From VBAS01 sp963773465 (GTDB taxonomy: Bacteria; Bacteroidota; Bacteroidia; Chitinophagales; Chitinophagaceae), in NCBI GenBank assembly GCA_963773465.1, contig CAVZBF010000001.1:2103713-2167712 (forward strand): a stretch of DNA of 64,000 bases. The letters run 5' to 3'. The position numbers and the translations under genes are program-made. The notes below the pieces were generated by a model, which was given only the letters and a program-made list of their open reading frames with translations, ran no database searches and was not told the DNA's origin. Numbering within the stretch: the first letter of the stretch is position 1; each line of letters starts with the position of its first letter. Shown piece after piece: positions 54,367-63,045 of the stretch.

Positions 54367-54723
54367 TTAAAATCCTAACACATCTGATTTTAGGAACTGC
54401 TTTTTAAAAGCAAAATGATAGATCTCTGTTTCTCCCATACGAACAGGAAATGCATTAATAAATATCCAGCCTTCTCTGCCCATATAATTTATGGCATCAA
54501 TAATTGTATTGAATTTCCTGATTTTTCCAGCATCAGTTTTTAGCCTTGTATCCCTCCAAAAACTTTTTTCTTCTCCAAAGTCGATGTCAATAGTTACTCT
54601 ATTGCTTAACAATTTTGGCGTAGCAATTACCTGACAGTATTGCTCTATTTTAGTTGTATCAGTTTGTGCCATCGAAAGAATCGAACTCAATATTGCAAAA
54701 CCTGCGATTACTATTTTTTTCAT
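54367..54723 (-). CDS. Small secreted protein, function unknown
   Basis: Protein of 118 residues with a signal peptide (MKKIVIAGFAILSSILSMAQ). The mature part contains a single Cys, a DIDFGEEKSFWRDTRLK stretch and a C-terminal domain with NYMGREGWIFINAFPVRMGETEIYHFAFKK. The last motif resembles small Bacteroidota proteins annotated only as hypothetical. It is the first gene of the short operon ending in the Cys-rich micro-ORF and is preceded by the operator-like repeat. Confidence 0.7.
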   Translation of the reverse strand: MKKIVIAGFAILSSILSMAQTDTTKIEQYCQVIATPKLLSNRVTIDIDFGEEKSFWRDTRLKTDAGKIRKFNTIIDAINYMGREGWIFINAFPVRMGETEIYHFAFKKQFLKSDVLGF

Positions 54724-54782
54724 GTTGTTTTTGATTGATTGATTATTTTATATTGTAAAAGTATCCGCACTTTTTGCGCTGT

Positions 54783-54813
54783 AACGGACATGATAATGTC
54801 AAAAACGGACAAC
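54783..54813. promoter_or_regulatory. Tandem operator-like direct repeat upstream of the 54.7-kb operon
   Basis: AACGGACA at 54783-54790 and again within GTCAAAAACGGACAA at 54798-54812; the GGACA cores are exactly 21 bp apart. It is 60-90 bp upstream of the gene starting at 54723, the same geometry as the element upstream of the GlxA-type gene at 53675. Confidence 0.55.
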
Positions 54814-54944
54814 CTGTTTATGCTTTTTGATAGTCAAAAAAATAAGCTGGAAAAGCTTAGGGATATTCTGAAATTTTCCAGAGTCCATTCTCATTTCAGT
54901 ACTAAAACTTCAACTCTATTTTTAAGTTAGATATCCGCTAGACT

Positions 54945-55204
54945 TTCCGGAATAGTTCAGAAAAATTTGAAAAATATTATTTAAGAGATGCTAAATAATT
55001 CCGGAATATTCTAAAATGGACTTGGATTACTTATTAGTAAATCGGAATTTCGACGCTATGGTTGCATGTACCTGCATAAGCGTCACAATAAAATGTTCAC
55101 TCTTTGCAATTCCGAAAATAACTGGCTTATTCCGGAATATTTTAGAAAAAATTGAACCGCAATTATTTGACACCCTCCGGTTAAATCCGGAATATTCCGG
55201 AAAG
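54945..55204. repeat. Cluster of palindromic TTCCGGAATA repeats in a 0.9-kb non-coding region
   Basis: The interval 54931-55642 holds no ORF I believe; its short frames lack family features. It contains at least four copies of (A)TTCCGGAATA or TCCGGAATATTCCGGAA at 54945, 54999, 55129 and 55185. Copies 1 and 3 extend to about 27 bp of shared sequence (TTCCGGAATA-nTTnAGAAAAA). The core is a perfect palindrome. Candidate roles are iterons, an operator array or recombinase sites. Confidence 0.6.
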
Positions 55205-55316
55205 TACCAATATGGAATATTCGGTGAAGCAGGGACTGGAACCTCATAAATACTTTATTTAATACGACGCTGACTGTTAATATATAATGTTTGAGGAGAA
55301 ATTTTGTAGCAAACGT

Positions 55317-55330
55317 TGGTCTCTGAAAAT
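55317..55330. repeat. TTGGTCTCTGAAAA repeat, copy 2
   Basis: Second copy of the boundary-associated motif, in the non-coding stretch 55250-55642. Similarity to copy 1 at 34077 continues for about 45 bp with gaps. It may mark the inner end of a nested element carrying the HEPN-like gene. Confidence 0.35.
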
Positions 55331-55642
55331 ACCGCAGCGAAAGATAGTCGTTAATTAACCCAATTGCTTATTGACACAATTTTGACACACTTATCTTTAA
55401 TTGAATGGAGTATAAGTGCAAAAGGATTCCCGTGGTAGGCACATACTTACCCTCATTGACATACATTCTATTGCGAAACAAGACTGTTCCGAAACATGCA
55501 AACATCCATTTCTACCACAATTCAATTGAACAGTATGACGGACTGTGCGAAGAACAATACAAAATGTATATAATTAAAATGCTGAGTACTAAGATTTACT
55601 TTTTCTGCTTATTGCGTATTATATCATAAATTACAGTTTTAG

Positions 55643-56512
55643 GTGAAATTTTGCTGTGTGAGAGATAGACTTGTAATTAAAGGGACGATATTAACTTATG
55701 GCGAAAGATTTATTGTTGGTGAAGATGTTTTCTCTTCAATATTACTTTCTGTCGTAAATTCTTGGTATTATACAAAATTTGATTCGTCAGGAAAAATCAA
55801 TGCAAATCATCCGGAATTGGAATCAAGGGAATATGGAAAGATAAAATTTGCGCTTTATGGATTTACCGAAGACCTTCACAATTTGGCGATAAATTTTAGC
55901 CTACTAAACCATATAAAAGATGATGAAAAAATTGGAAACCCAAAAGCCGACTTATACATATCGTCAATACTTGAAAATCTATTCACAACTATTAGAAGCA
56001 TCTATGATTTCTTTTATCACTTCATAAAAATCTGTTTGTCTAGTTCTCAATTGAGACAGTATCCGAGCACTGACTCTCTAAACAAACTGCTAACATTTTC
56101 TGAAAATCCAAACAACAAAGGAAAACTACCTGAGAGTATAATTCGATATTTAAGCCATATCAAGAATGATTTAGAAAATATTCGGCAAATTCGTGACAAT
56201 GTAATACACAAAGGCAAAGAAATTTTCTTAACAAGGAAATCTAATAAAATACTTATGAGGGTCCCTATATCAGAAAAATATAGCGCCGACAATTTACTGC
56301 CTAATATCATAAACTCAAATGAAATTGATTTTGACATAGAGGAATATTTGAGCAAGATTTTCAAAACAACATTCACTAACATGGAAACTTTGGGAGTTAC
56401 ACTTTACAATGAAATACAAAAGAATCCAGATTTTACCCTCGATTATTATTCAATATCCAACTATTGTATAGATGAATTCAACCTCTTTCTTATAACAAAA
56501 ACCTTCGTCTAA
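55643..56512 (+). CDS. HEPN-like protein (R-x4-H motif)
   Basis: Protein of about 289 residues from a GTG start; no ATG exists in the first two thirds, so the start is uncertain. It is largely helical. RQIRDNVIHKGKE (R184-D-N-V-I-H189) matches the Rx4-6H signature of HEPN ribonuclease domains, which act as toxins or effectors in many abortive-infection and toxin-antitoxin systems. A long helix pair with FTTIRSIYDFFYHFIKI precedes it, as in some HEPN folds. No partner with a nucleotidyltransferase motif is visible. An 80-bp gap leads to a second unknown helical gene on the same strand, suggesting a two-gene unit. AT content looks high. Confidence 0.6.
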   Translation: MKFCCVRDRLVIKGTILTYGERFIVGEDVFSSILLSVVNSWYYTKFDSSGKINANHPELESREYGKIKFALYGFTEDLHNLAINFSLLNHIKDDEKIGNPKADLYISSILENLFTTIRSIYDFFYHFIKICLSSSQLRQYPSTDSLNKLLTFSENPNNKGKLPESIIRYLSHIKNDLENIRQIRDNVIHKGKEIFLTRKSNKILMRVPISEKYSADNLLPNIINSNEIDFDIEEYLSKIFKTTFTNMETLGVTLYNEIQKNPDFTLDYYSISNYCIDEFNLFLITKTFV

Positions 56513-56592
56513 TAAGACTTCACTTAGCAACGTCTGAAATGATTTATTTTTGGAGTTAAGATTTCATCAAATCGCGATAACACAATTTATGT

Positions 56593-57951
56593 ATGAATCC
56601 TGAAGTCATTATTCCTGCTTTAGAATTTACATTAAAAAATAAGGAACAGGCTTATGAGCTAGGTATATTTTCAAATTGCTTGGTCACCGATAAGAATCCC
56701 CCTCCCCTTTCTCCGACCTTGCTTAACCACGTGGAAATAGATAAGATCTTAATTCTCGAACCCACGCCGAAGTTTATTTTGAAAGAATATCAGTTGTTTT
56801 TCTATGCGCTGAGTTACATTAAAAACTCCGTTATCGATTTTTCTGAGTTAAATGTTTTGAAATTGATAAATAGTCTTAGTGACAAACAATTTCACAAAAG
56901 CGTCGCAAGACAATGGTATTATATCAATGGATATATATTGGTTCTATTAAATCGATTTTTTGATCAGGATGTTCCCAAATGGATTGGACAAAACAAAACC
57001 TCCAAAAACACTCATCACCTTTACTGGGATGTTCTGCCGTACATGAAATCAACAGTCGATAATCTTATAAGCGCATTATATGCATCTACATGCGACATAA
57101 AAGCAGAAGGAAATTATCTTGGTCTTAATCAATCCGTCACAAAAACGGCTAAAAATAATCCTGCCTTTGCTACAGAGTTACTGCAATCATGTCAATCGGA
57201 TTTTCGACAAATGGAGCTATTCTTTCCTCATGCTTTTCAGGGTCTATCTGCAAGTGCTGGCATGAGCAAATCTTTCCCAGTTCTGCGAGAACTTCTGACA
57301 TCAAAGAAAAAACATCATCAGATGATCGGCTTGAAAACCTATGCCTGGTTGCACGGCAATAACGACCAACCTGAAGAGGTAGAAAAAGAAATACTTCCAA
57401 TCCTTAAATCAATAGAATTACAATCTGATGATGCGTTAACTAGTCAGTTAATTTATGTGTACGGATTATTAATTGATAAGCTTTCCAATGCTAGAGAAAA
57501 ATTAGTCACGATTCCCGAAAGTTACCGTGGAAAAGATATTTGTTTTGCTCTTTCTCAGTTAGTAATGATGAAGATTGAAACTGAAAAGGATCAGAAGTGG
57601 TTTCAAAATGCGTTAGGCATTTTTCATAATCTGAATGGTCAACATCTGGGCACCTATCGAAATATCTCATTTGCCTTTGCATTTAATTATTCTTCTAATG
57701 CTGATTTGTTCTATGACTACATAGATAATTTTATCAAAGAGCCTAATAACCAGCTCAGAAATATTGAAGGTTTTCGAGATGTATTTGAAAAAGCCCTTAA
57801 TGAAGATAAAGGAGGGTTTGAAGACTGGCTTACACGATCATTAAATAATGAGAGTAGTCGCTTCCACAGGGCGATGAATTATGTTTTAATGGTAATTGAC
57901 CGGCAAAAGATGGGGGAAATTCAACTTTCTCCACGCATAATGAACAATTGA
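56593..57951 (+). CDS. Large helical protein of unknown function, probably 3'-truncated
   Basis: Protein of 452 residues, predicted mostly alpha-helical with repeat-like helical pairs in the second half (HEAT-like impression only). No catalytic motif, signal peptide or membrane helix seen. The frame ends (QLSPRIMNN) exactly where the decayed integrase begins on the other strand, so the C-terminus may be lost or replaced at a deletion junction. It lies 80 bp downstream of the HEPN-like gene on the same strand. A defence or toxin-partner role is possible by position only. Confidence 0.55.
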   Translation: MNPEVIIPALEFTLKNKEQAYELGIFSNCLVTDKNPPPLSPTLLNHVEIDKILILEPTPKFILKEYQLFFYALSYIKNSVIDFSELNVLKLINSLSDKQFHKSVARQWYYINGYILVLLNRFFDQDVPKWIGQNKTSKNTHHLYWDVLPYMKSTVDNLISALYASTCDIKAEGNYLGLNQSVTKTAKNNPAFATELLQSCQSDFRQMELFFPHAFQGLSASAGMSKSFPVLRELLTSKKKHHQMIGLKTYAWLHGNNDQPEEVEKEILPILKSIELQSDDALTSQLIYVYGLLIDKLSNAREKLVTIPESYRGKDICFALSQLVMMKIETEKDQKWFQNALGIFHNLNGQHLGTYRNISFAFAFNYSSNADLFYDYIDNFIKEPNNQLRNIEGFRDVFEKALNEDKGGFEDWLTRSLNNESSRFHRAMNYVLMVIDRQKMGEIQLSPRIMNN

Positions 57952-58528
57952 AAGTGATGATATATTTAACAGCCATGTTATGCCCAACCTTCTTTGCAGT
58001 TCGTAAATAGTGAAAATATTTTTCTAAAAACTTTCCATCGATTTTGACAAGTGGGAATTTTTTTACTTTGAATTCTTCTTCAAGGAAGTCAACTACATAG
58101 CGTAGAGTCCTTTCATATTTTTCATACGTGGCATTCGTTATATCAACTCCAGATCTTAATTTAAACTCTTCATTCCTTGCTTTCAAATATTCGATCAATA
58201 GCGTTGGCTTTTCTTCTTTCCCTTTAAGTTTATTAACCAACTCATCAATGGTAAACGGTTCTGTTGAGAATTTTAATTGGTCAAATTGGTTTAATGCCTG
58301 GCGCTTTATCAATTCAAGATTCCGGTTGATGGCCGCGGCTTGCGGATAACTGTTCTTCACTCTTGTCAATTCACTATCCCAAAAATCTTTTTTGCAGTAG
58401 AGACCAGTATAAATATCTCTTCTTTCCATGCGGTACACCAATCGCAATATAATTGGTGATAAACCTTTGTCATTAACTCGTCCTTTGCGACATAAAAAAC
58501 TAAAATGGATGTTTAATAATTCCAGCAT
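57830..58528 (-). pseudogene. Tyrosine recombinase fragment (arm-binding and core-binding domains only)
   Basis: The first 185 residues match a Bacteroidota phage-type integrase: an arm-binding domain (LCRKGRVNDKGLSPIILRLVYRMERRDIYTGLYC) and a SAM-like core-binding domain (TLLIEYLKARNEEF, TYEKYERTLRYVVDFLEEEF, KFLEKYFHYLRTAKKVGHNMAVKYI). Homology then stops near 57955 and the frame runs antisense through the end of the neighbouring gene. The whole catalytic domain with R-H-R-Y residues is missing. It lies 235 bp from tRNA-Ser, the normal place for the integrase of a tRNA-targeted island, so the element is probably immobilised. Confidence 0.8.
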
Positions 58529-58641
58529 ACAATAATGAATTTTTCAGTTTATAAAATTGAATTGCTGGCATTAATTCAGAGTGCGCAAAGTAGAGCGTGA
58601 GACTGCAAAAGAGAACAGAGAATTTGGGGTTCATTTTATTC

Positions 58642-58654
58642 TGGTCTCTGAAAT
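58642..58654. repeat. TGGTCTCTGAAAT repeat, copy 3
   Basis: Third copy, 114 bp inside the right boundary repeat and upstream of the integrase fragment. Together with copy 1 it places the same 12-mer just inside both ends of the island, as expected for recombinase arm sites. Confidence 0.35.
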
Positions 58655-58754
58655 TCCACCCAGAATATGCACATTTTTGCGGTAGGATGCAAAATCTGAA
58701 AAACGTAGAAGTTTGTTTTTCAGTGCTTTGCACTTTCGTGCATCGCTATGCAGA

Positions 58755-58791
58755 GGTACTCAGCGGAGAGAGAGGGATTCGAACCCCCGGA
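58755..58791 (-). repeat. attR-like repeat within tRNA-Ser 3' end (right island boundary)
   Basis: The 37-bp partner of 33975-34011, comprising the T-arm, the acceptor 3' strand and nine trailing bases of the intact tRNA-Ser gene. The distance between copies is 24,780 bp, which defines the proposed island. Confidence 0.8.
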
Positions 58792-58847
58792 CCTTTTGGG
58801 TCAACGGTTTTCAAGACCGCCGCATTAGACCGCTCTGCCATCTCTCC
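58764..58847 (-). tRNA. tRNA-Ser(UGA)
   Basis: An 84-nt tRNA. The acceptor stem GGAGAGA pairs with TCTCTCC, with discriminator G. Anticodon loop CTTGAAA gives anticodon UGA. A long variable arm identifies Ser, and the T-loop is TTCGAAT with one G-U pair in its stem. CCA is not encoded. The gene reads leftwards, so its 3' end faces the island. It remains intact because the integrated copy restored its 3' end. Confidence 0.95.
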
Positions 58848-58964
58848 GGCGCAAAAATAGCCTTGCAACTGCTATCGGCAAAATCGTTTTTGAAAATAAA
58901 ATCTAATTATTGTTGAGTTGATTTCTTATTATGTATTAGCAGCTTGAAGCTCTCAGTCGATCGT

Positions 58965-59930
58965 TCAAAGGCCGACGCCAAACTGTTTTTCAAATATTGT
59001 ATGGTGCCCGTTCACAGTAGCAGTTTCCGAGCTTATCCATCTTCTGTTTACGCCAACGTTTAGCAGGTCAAGTGCAACTGAATAGTATTTTTTGAAACGT
59101 TCGTTACTAACAAGAACAATCACTTGCTCCTGGCCTGCCAGGATATTCTTCAATTCACTTCCGATTAATAATCCATTCAGGTAATACCGGTTCTGTTGCG
59201 CTGTTCTTTTGTTTAATATGTGTGCCACTCTCAGGGCAAACAGATTTTCGAAAACTCCTCCTTTTATTGATTGCATAACCCCATCTTCAAAAAAACTTTC
59301 CCATCCAGGTGTATTCAAATCTTCGGTAACTTCTATCGAATTGGACAAAATACTGTTGACGGACAGCAATTGAAATAACTCTCCCGTCATATAAGTCTTC
59401 AGATCTATTATGTTGTTGTCATGGGTCCGTACATGTTTGGAATGCGTACCCGGAAGAATAAATAGTTGGTCATTACCTGATCTGCCTCTGCATGCTCCGA
59501 TTACTTGTACCTCTTCGCCACGCATGAGATCTGTATTTGTTTTGACTCCGGAAACAAGTATTAATGGATAACCAAATTCGCTGGAACTTTGAAACGATTG
59601 AATAAATAAACCAGTACCGTCAGTCTCTACCGGCAATTCTGCGTAAGGTAGCTCGATCATCCCCATATTTGATGAGGCCATGCCCGAAACAATAATGGGA
59701 ATACTCTCTGGTGATACTTCTATGGATGCTTTTAATTTTGAAGTACAATTCTGCAGAATGTTGCAATAGAAATGAAAACGTTCCGTATCGCTTACCTTCC
59801 ATTCTGAAAAAACTTTTGCAATTCCCTGGTCGGTTTCAATGCCTGATAACACAGTGCCAGTAGATGAGTCGATTAGTCTGAGTCGAAGGTTTGTAGTTCC
59901 CCAGTCGCAACTGTAAAAATATTTGCTCAT
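58965..59930 (-). CDS. dgoK: 2-dehydro-3-deoxygalactonokinase
   Basis: Protein of 321 residues of the DgoK family (ASKHA fold). CDWGTTNLRLRLID is the phosphate-1 loop, with VSGMASSNMGMIELPYAELP, FILPGTHSKHVR and TYMTGELFQLL as conserved segments. Known reaction: ATP-dependent phosphorylation of 2-keto-3-deoxygalactonate. It is the last gene of a uronate catabolic operon, 5 bp after the transporter. It is the only gene of that operon with an intact frame in this sequence. Confidence 0.92.
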   Translation of the reverse strand: MSKYFYSCDWGTTNLRLRLIDSSTGTVLSGIETDQGIAKVFSEWKVSDTERFHFYCNILQNCTSKLKASIEVSPESIPIIVSGMASSNMGMIELPYAELPVETDGTGLFIQSFQSSSEFGYPLILVSGVKTNTDLMRGEEVQVIGACRGRSGNDQLFILPGTHSKHVRTHDNNIIDLKTYMTGELFQLLSVNSILSNSIEVTEDLNTPGWESFFEDGVMQSIKGGVFENLFALRVAHILNKRTAQQNRYYLNGLLIGSELKNILAGQEQVIVLVSNERFKKYYSVALDLLNVGVNRRWISSETATVNGHHTIFEKQFGVGL

Positions 59931-59935
59931 AAGGC

Positions 59936-61507
59936 CTACAGGTCCGTTATCACCTTATATTTTGGTACCAGTGCCTTCATTATGATCCATGCGATGATAT
60001 ACGCTACGGCACAAAACGCAAACATGATAGTATAAGATGTGGTCATTTGATCATGCACCAAAGGCTTTTGTAACTCCAATAATTTATCAAAGGATGCGGC
60101 ATCAATACTCTTCAATTGCTCTGCAACTTCTTTTGACAAACCTTTAAGGTCGATCTTATCCAAACTAACAACATCGCCAAACTTAGTTTTGAGATTCAAT
60201 GTATGTATTCTTGCAACATAGTCGCCCAATCCGTTTGCTTTTGCAGCAACCCATGATTCAGCAATACCAGCAGCTTTATAAGAATCAAATAACCAACCAC
60301 CGACTTTTGAAACGATCACTCCGCCAATACCGCCAGCCATGCCACCAATACCTACAACAGAGCCAATAGCTTTTTTAGGGAACATATCGCTAACTGTTGT
60401 AAAAATATTTGCACTCCATGCCTGGTGTGCTGATGCGCCGATACCGATCAATAAAACAGGCACCCAATAACTATAACTCCAAATGGCTGAGCTAATAAAA
60501 CAACCAGGGGAATAAATGCGATCATCAACATCGCTTTCATTCTGCCATCATACGGCGAGTATCCTTTTTTAAAGTAATACATGGGAAACCATCCACCGCC
60601 AACACTGCCGATCATCGTCATTGTATACAAAACTGCCAAAGGAATAGCTACCTGCGTGCTCGACATTCCATATTGTGATTTTAAATAAGCCGGCAACCAA
60701 AACAAAAAGAACCACCATACACCATCAGTCATAAATTTACCAAATGCAAAAGCCCATGTTTGTTTATAACCCAACAATTTTACCCATGAAACTTTTTCTT
60801 TTGTTCCGGCAGTAACTACCTGGTCTTCTTTATCCGAATTGATATATGCAAATTCGGCAGCCGATAATCTTTTTTGTTTCCGTTGGCTTTTCATAAAAAA
60901 CAAGCCAGAAAAATAACCAGAGAAAACCAATCACACCCACTAAAATAAATGCAGCTTCCCAGCCCCAATGCTTGCCAATCCATGGAACAGTAAGCGGTGC
61001 AAGTATGGCACCTACATTGGCACCTGAATTAAAAATACCTGTTGCAAATGATCTTTCTTTTTTAGGAAAATATTCTGCTGTTGCTTTTATCGCGGCAGGA
61101 AAATTACCGGCTTCGCCAAATGCAAGAACAGCCCTTGAAAACATAAAACCGACAACAGAAACACTCAACGCAGCAATTCCAAAAACCCAGCACAGTATTC
61201 AACCCTTCGCCAATAGGAATGGCTAATGCATGAATGATTGCGCCAATACACCAGATAATAATCGCCCATGTATAACCTTTTTTTGTACCAAGCTTATCAA
61301 TAATCCTGCCGGCAAACAGCAGGCTGATCGCATAGCCAAATTGAAACACCGCAGTAATGTTTGCATAATTTGTATTTGTCCAGCCAAAAAGTTCTGAAAG
61401 ATCTGTTTGCAATAAACTCAATACTTGCCTGTCGAGATAATTGACTGTGGTAGCAAAAAATACAAGGCACAGATTGTCCACCTGTATTTTCCTATGGCTT
61501 GTTGCAT
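59936..61507 (-). pseudogene. MFS hexuronate transporter (ExuT-like), multiply frameshifted
   Basis: A single transporter of about 510 residues is spread over several frames (61481-61104, 61168-60830, 60930-60448, 60463-59936), starting at ATG 61505-61507 (MQQAIGKYRWTICAL). Conserved stretches include NYLDRQVLSLLQTDL, RAVLAFGEAGNFPAAIKATAEYFPKKERS, TGIFNSGANVGAILAP and DMFPKKAIGSVVGIGGMAGG, typical of the anion:cation symporter branch of the MFS. At least four single-base indels separate the frames, while no conserved motif is lost. I read it as a real gene with consensus errors. A normal ExuT would be about 430; an insert between the last helices (residues near 420-470) makes it longer. Confidence 0.8.
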
Positions 61508-61549
61508 CGTAGATTTTTTATGATACCAACTTAGGTAATTCTTATCAAC

Positions 61550-61610
61550 GTCTGTTGCGTCGCACTCTTGTACTGCAGTATTACTATTTAGCTGCTTTAT
61601 TGATCCGATT
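61550..61610. repeat. Dispersed intergenic repeat, copy 1
   Basis: AAGAGTGCGACGCAACAG then GTTGATAAG, ending in AAGTTGGTATCA on the minus strand, between the KDPG aldolase and transporter genes. The same pattern recurs on the plus strand at 62910-62965. It is presumably a family-specific intergenic repeat. Confidence 0.6.
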
Positions 61611-62247
61611 AGTTCCAATACTTTCTTAGTTTCTGATTCAATGGTCCCGTAATCTTTTGCTTCCATCAGTTTTTTACTGATCAGTTTACTGCCCATTCCT
61701 ACTGCACATACACCTGCTTTAAACCATCCTTCAATATTTTCTTTGGTTGTATCTACACCACCGGTTGGCATAAAAAGAATTTTGGAAAGATATCTTTTAT
61801 AGCTGTCAAAAATTCGGGGCCAAGCATATTTCCCGGAAAAAACTTGATGAATTTTATTCCTGCATTTTCTGCAGCAATGATCTCAGTCGGCGTCATACAT
61901 CCGGGTGCATAAAAAATATCATTGCTTACACATAATCTGCTACTTCTGTCACAAACCAGGGCTCACCAAAAAATCAGCACCTGCAGCCATATAATCTGTT
62001 GCATGCTGCATATTCTTATCGTACCTACTCCCAGCAATAATCCCGGCATTTCTGCATTACTTACTGCAACCATTTTTTTAAAATTTGCCAATGCTGCATC
62101 ACCACGGTTGGTATATTCAACAGCTTTTATTCCTGCACGGTAAATTGCTTTTAATACTTCAAGGCTTACTTCTTCATCTGCATTAAAATATAAAGGAAGA
62201 ATTCCCTGCTTTACGATTGCATCTGATATTTGTTTGTCTTGCTCATT
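61595..62247 (-). pseudogene. kdgA: KDPG/KDPGal aldolase, multiply frameshifted
   Basis: Aldolase sequence can be followed from ATG 62245-62247 through several frames: ISDAIVKQGILPLYFNADEEVSLEVL; GIKAVEYTNRGDAALANFKKM; GVGTI then MAAGADFLVSPGF; APGCMTPTEI; GIKFIKFFPGNMLGPEF; and PTGGVDTTKENIEGWFKAGVCAVGMGSKL. KFFPG holds the Schiff-base Lys. About five one-base indels (after the ATG, near 62020, 61955, 61925 and 61820) break it, mostly in runs of A or T, and the stop is also out of frame. Reaction: cleavage of 2-keto-3-deoxy-6-phosphogluconate to pyruvate and glyceraldehyde 3-phosphate. Confidence 0.8.
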
Positions 62248-62343
62248 TAAATTATTTTTAATAGAACATAGAGCACTGATTTAACTGATGTCACAGATTT
62301 ATCCATTCAATCCGTAGCATCTGTGTCACCGTGTTCCATTTTA

Positions 62344-62794
62344 TTAAATTTTTACTTTAATCACTAATTTTTTTATCTTCCCTTCACCGATCATCGGTGC
62401 ATGCACATCTTCAGGAAAGAAGATCGCAAACTGTCCATCTGTCAATTGAAAATACATATCAGGTGCATCGTTATAGAACTGTACATCTTTTTCCTCATTG
62501 TAACCGCCATTCTCTGTTACACATTTTTCTCTTGGCTTCCAGCCGATTGTTTCAACGCCATTAATGCAAAGCTGAATATCGATATTCTTATTATGACATT
62601 CAAATTTTGCACAGACTTGCTTCTTTTGTCTTACCAGGTGCATTACTGAAGATAGCTTTCAATCCGTCTGCAATATCATATTTACCATCAGCTGCATTTG
62701 CAAGATCTGTTTCACTGATGTATTCAAATGCTTTTGCAAATAAAGGATGAGCTGAAAAATATTTTGATGCGTTTTGCATTGTATCTATAATCAT
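62344..62794 (-). pseudogene. YhcH/YjgK/YiaL family protein, frameshifted
   Basis: Two overlapping frames make one protein of about 150 residues: MIIDTMQNASKYFSAHPLFAKAFEYISETDL with DIADGLKAIF (62600-62794), then CAKFECHNKNIDIQLCINGVETIGW, FPEDVHAPMIGEGKIKKLVIKVKI (62344-62643). The family (DUF386) is a cupin-like fold associated with sialic acid or uronate sugar handling, and H-K-N-x-D-x-Q-L plus DVHAP are its metal-site motifs. One base is gained or lost near 62625. It lies between kdgA and kdgK in the operon. Confidence 0.8.
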
Positions 62795-62807
62795 ACTAGC
62801 CCCCTGT

Positions 62808-62824
62808 CTCCGCCTGAGGCGGAG
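62808..62824. other. Hairpin CTCCGCC-TGA-GGCGGAG
   Basis: A perfect 7-bp inverted repeat with a 3-nt loop in the 251-bp gap between kdgK and the YhcH gene. There is no T-run, so it is a possible mRNA-processing or repeat element rather than a terminator. Confidence 0.5.
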
Positions 62825-62909
62825 GAACTTAGATTTATACCTGTTAATTATTATTGATTATCAAATTATCCGAAACTCATTTGATTTGCTCAATAGTGAA
62901 CAGAAAGCT

Positions 62910-62965
62910 GAAGAGTGCGACGCAACAGGTGATGATAGTAGTAATGAAGTTGGTAACACAATTAT
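62910..62965. repeat. Dispersed intergenic repeat, copy 2
   Basis: Plus-strand GAAGAGTGCGACGCAACAG, then GATGATAGTAGTAAT and AAGTTGGTAACA. It matches copy 1 at 61550-61610 in opposite orientation over roughly 50 bp with small gaps. Confidence 0.6.
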
Positions 62966-63020
62966 TCAACTTACTCTTTTAAAGAACTTACAAACTAAAA
63001 AAGATTGTTCCACCTGAGTT

Positions 63021-63034
63021 CCCCCTTTAGGGGG
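63021..63034. other. Palindrome CCCCCT-TT-AGGGGG
   Basis: A G/C hairpin about 12 bp after the kdgK stop, followed by a further GGGGG. It could form an intercistronic hairpin or belong to a repeat family common between Bacteroidota genes. It lacks a T-run on the kdgK strand. Confidence 0.4.
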
Positions 63035-63045
63035 ACAAGGGGGCT

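Noticed and set aside
55016..55629. Two short plus-strand ORFs (77 and 74 residues) as genes
   Set aside because: No family features or plausible start signals, and the first lies inside the TTCCGGAA repeat cluster. I treat the region as non-coding.
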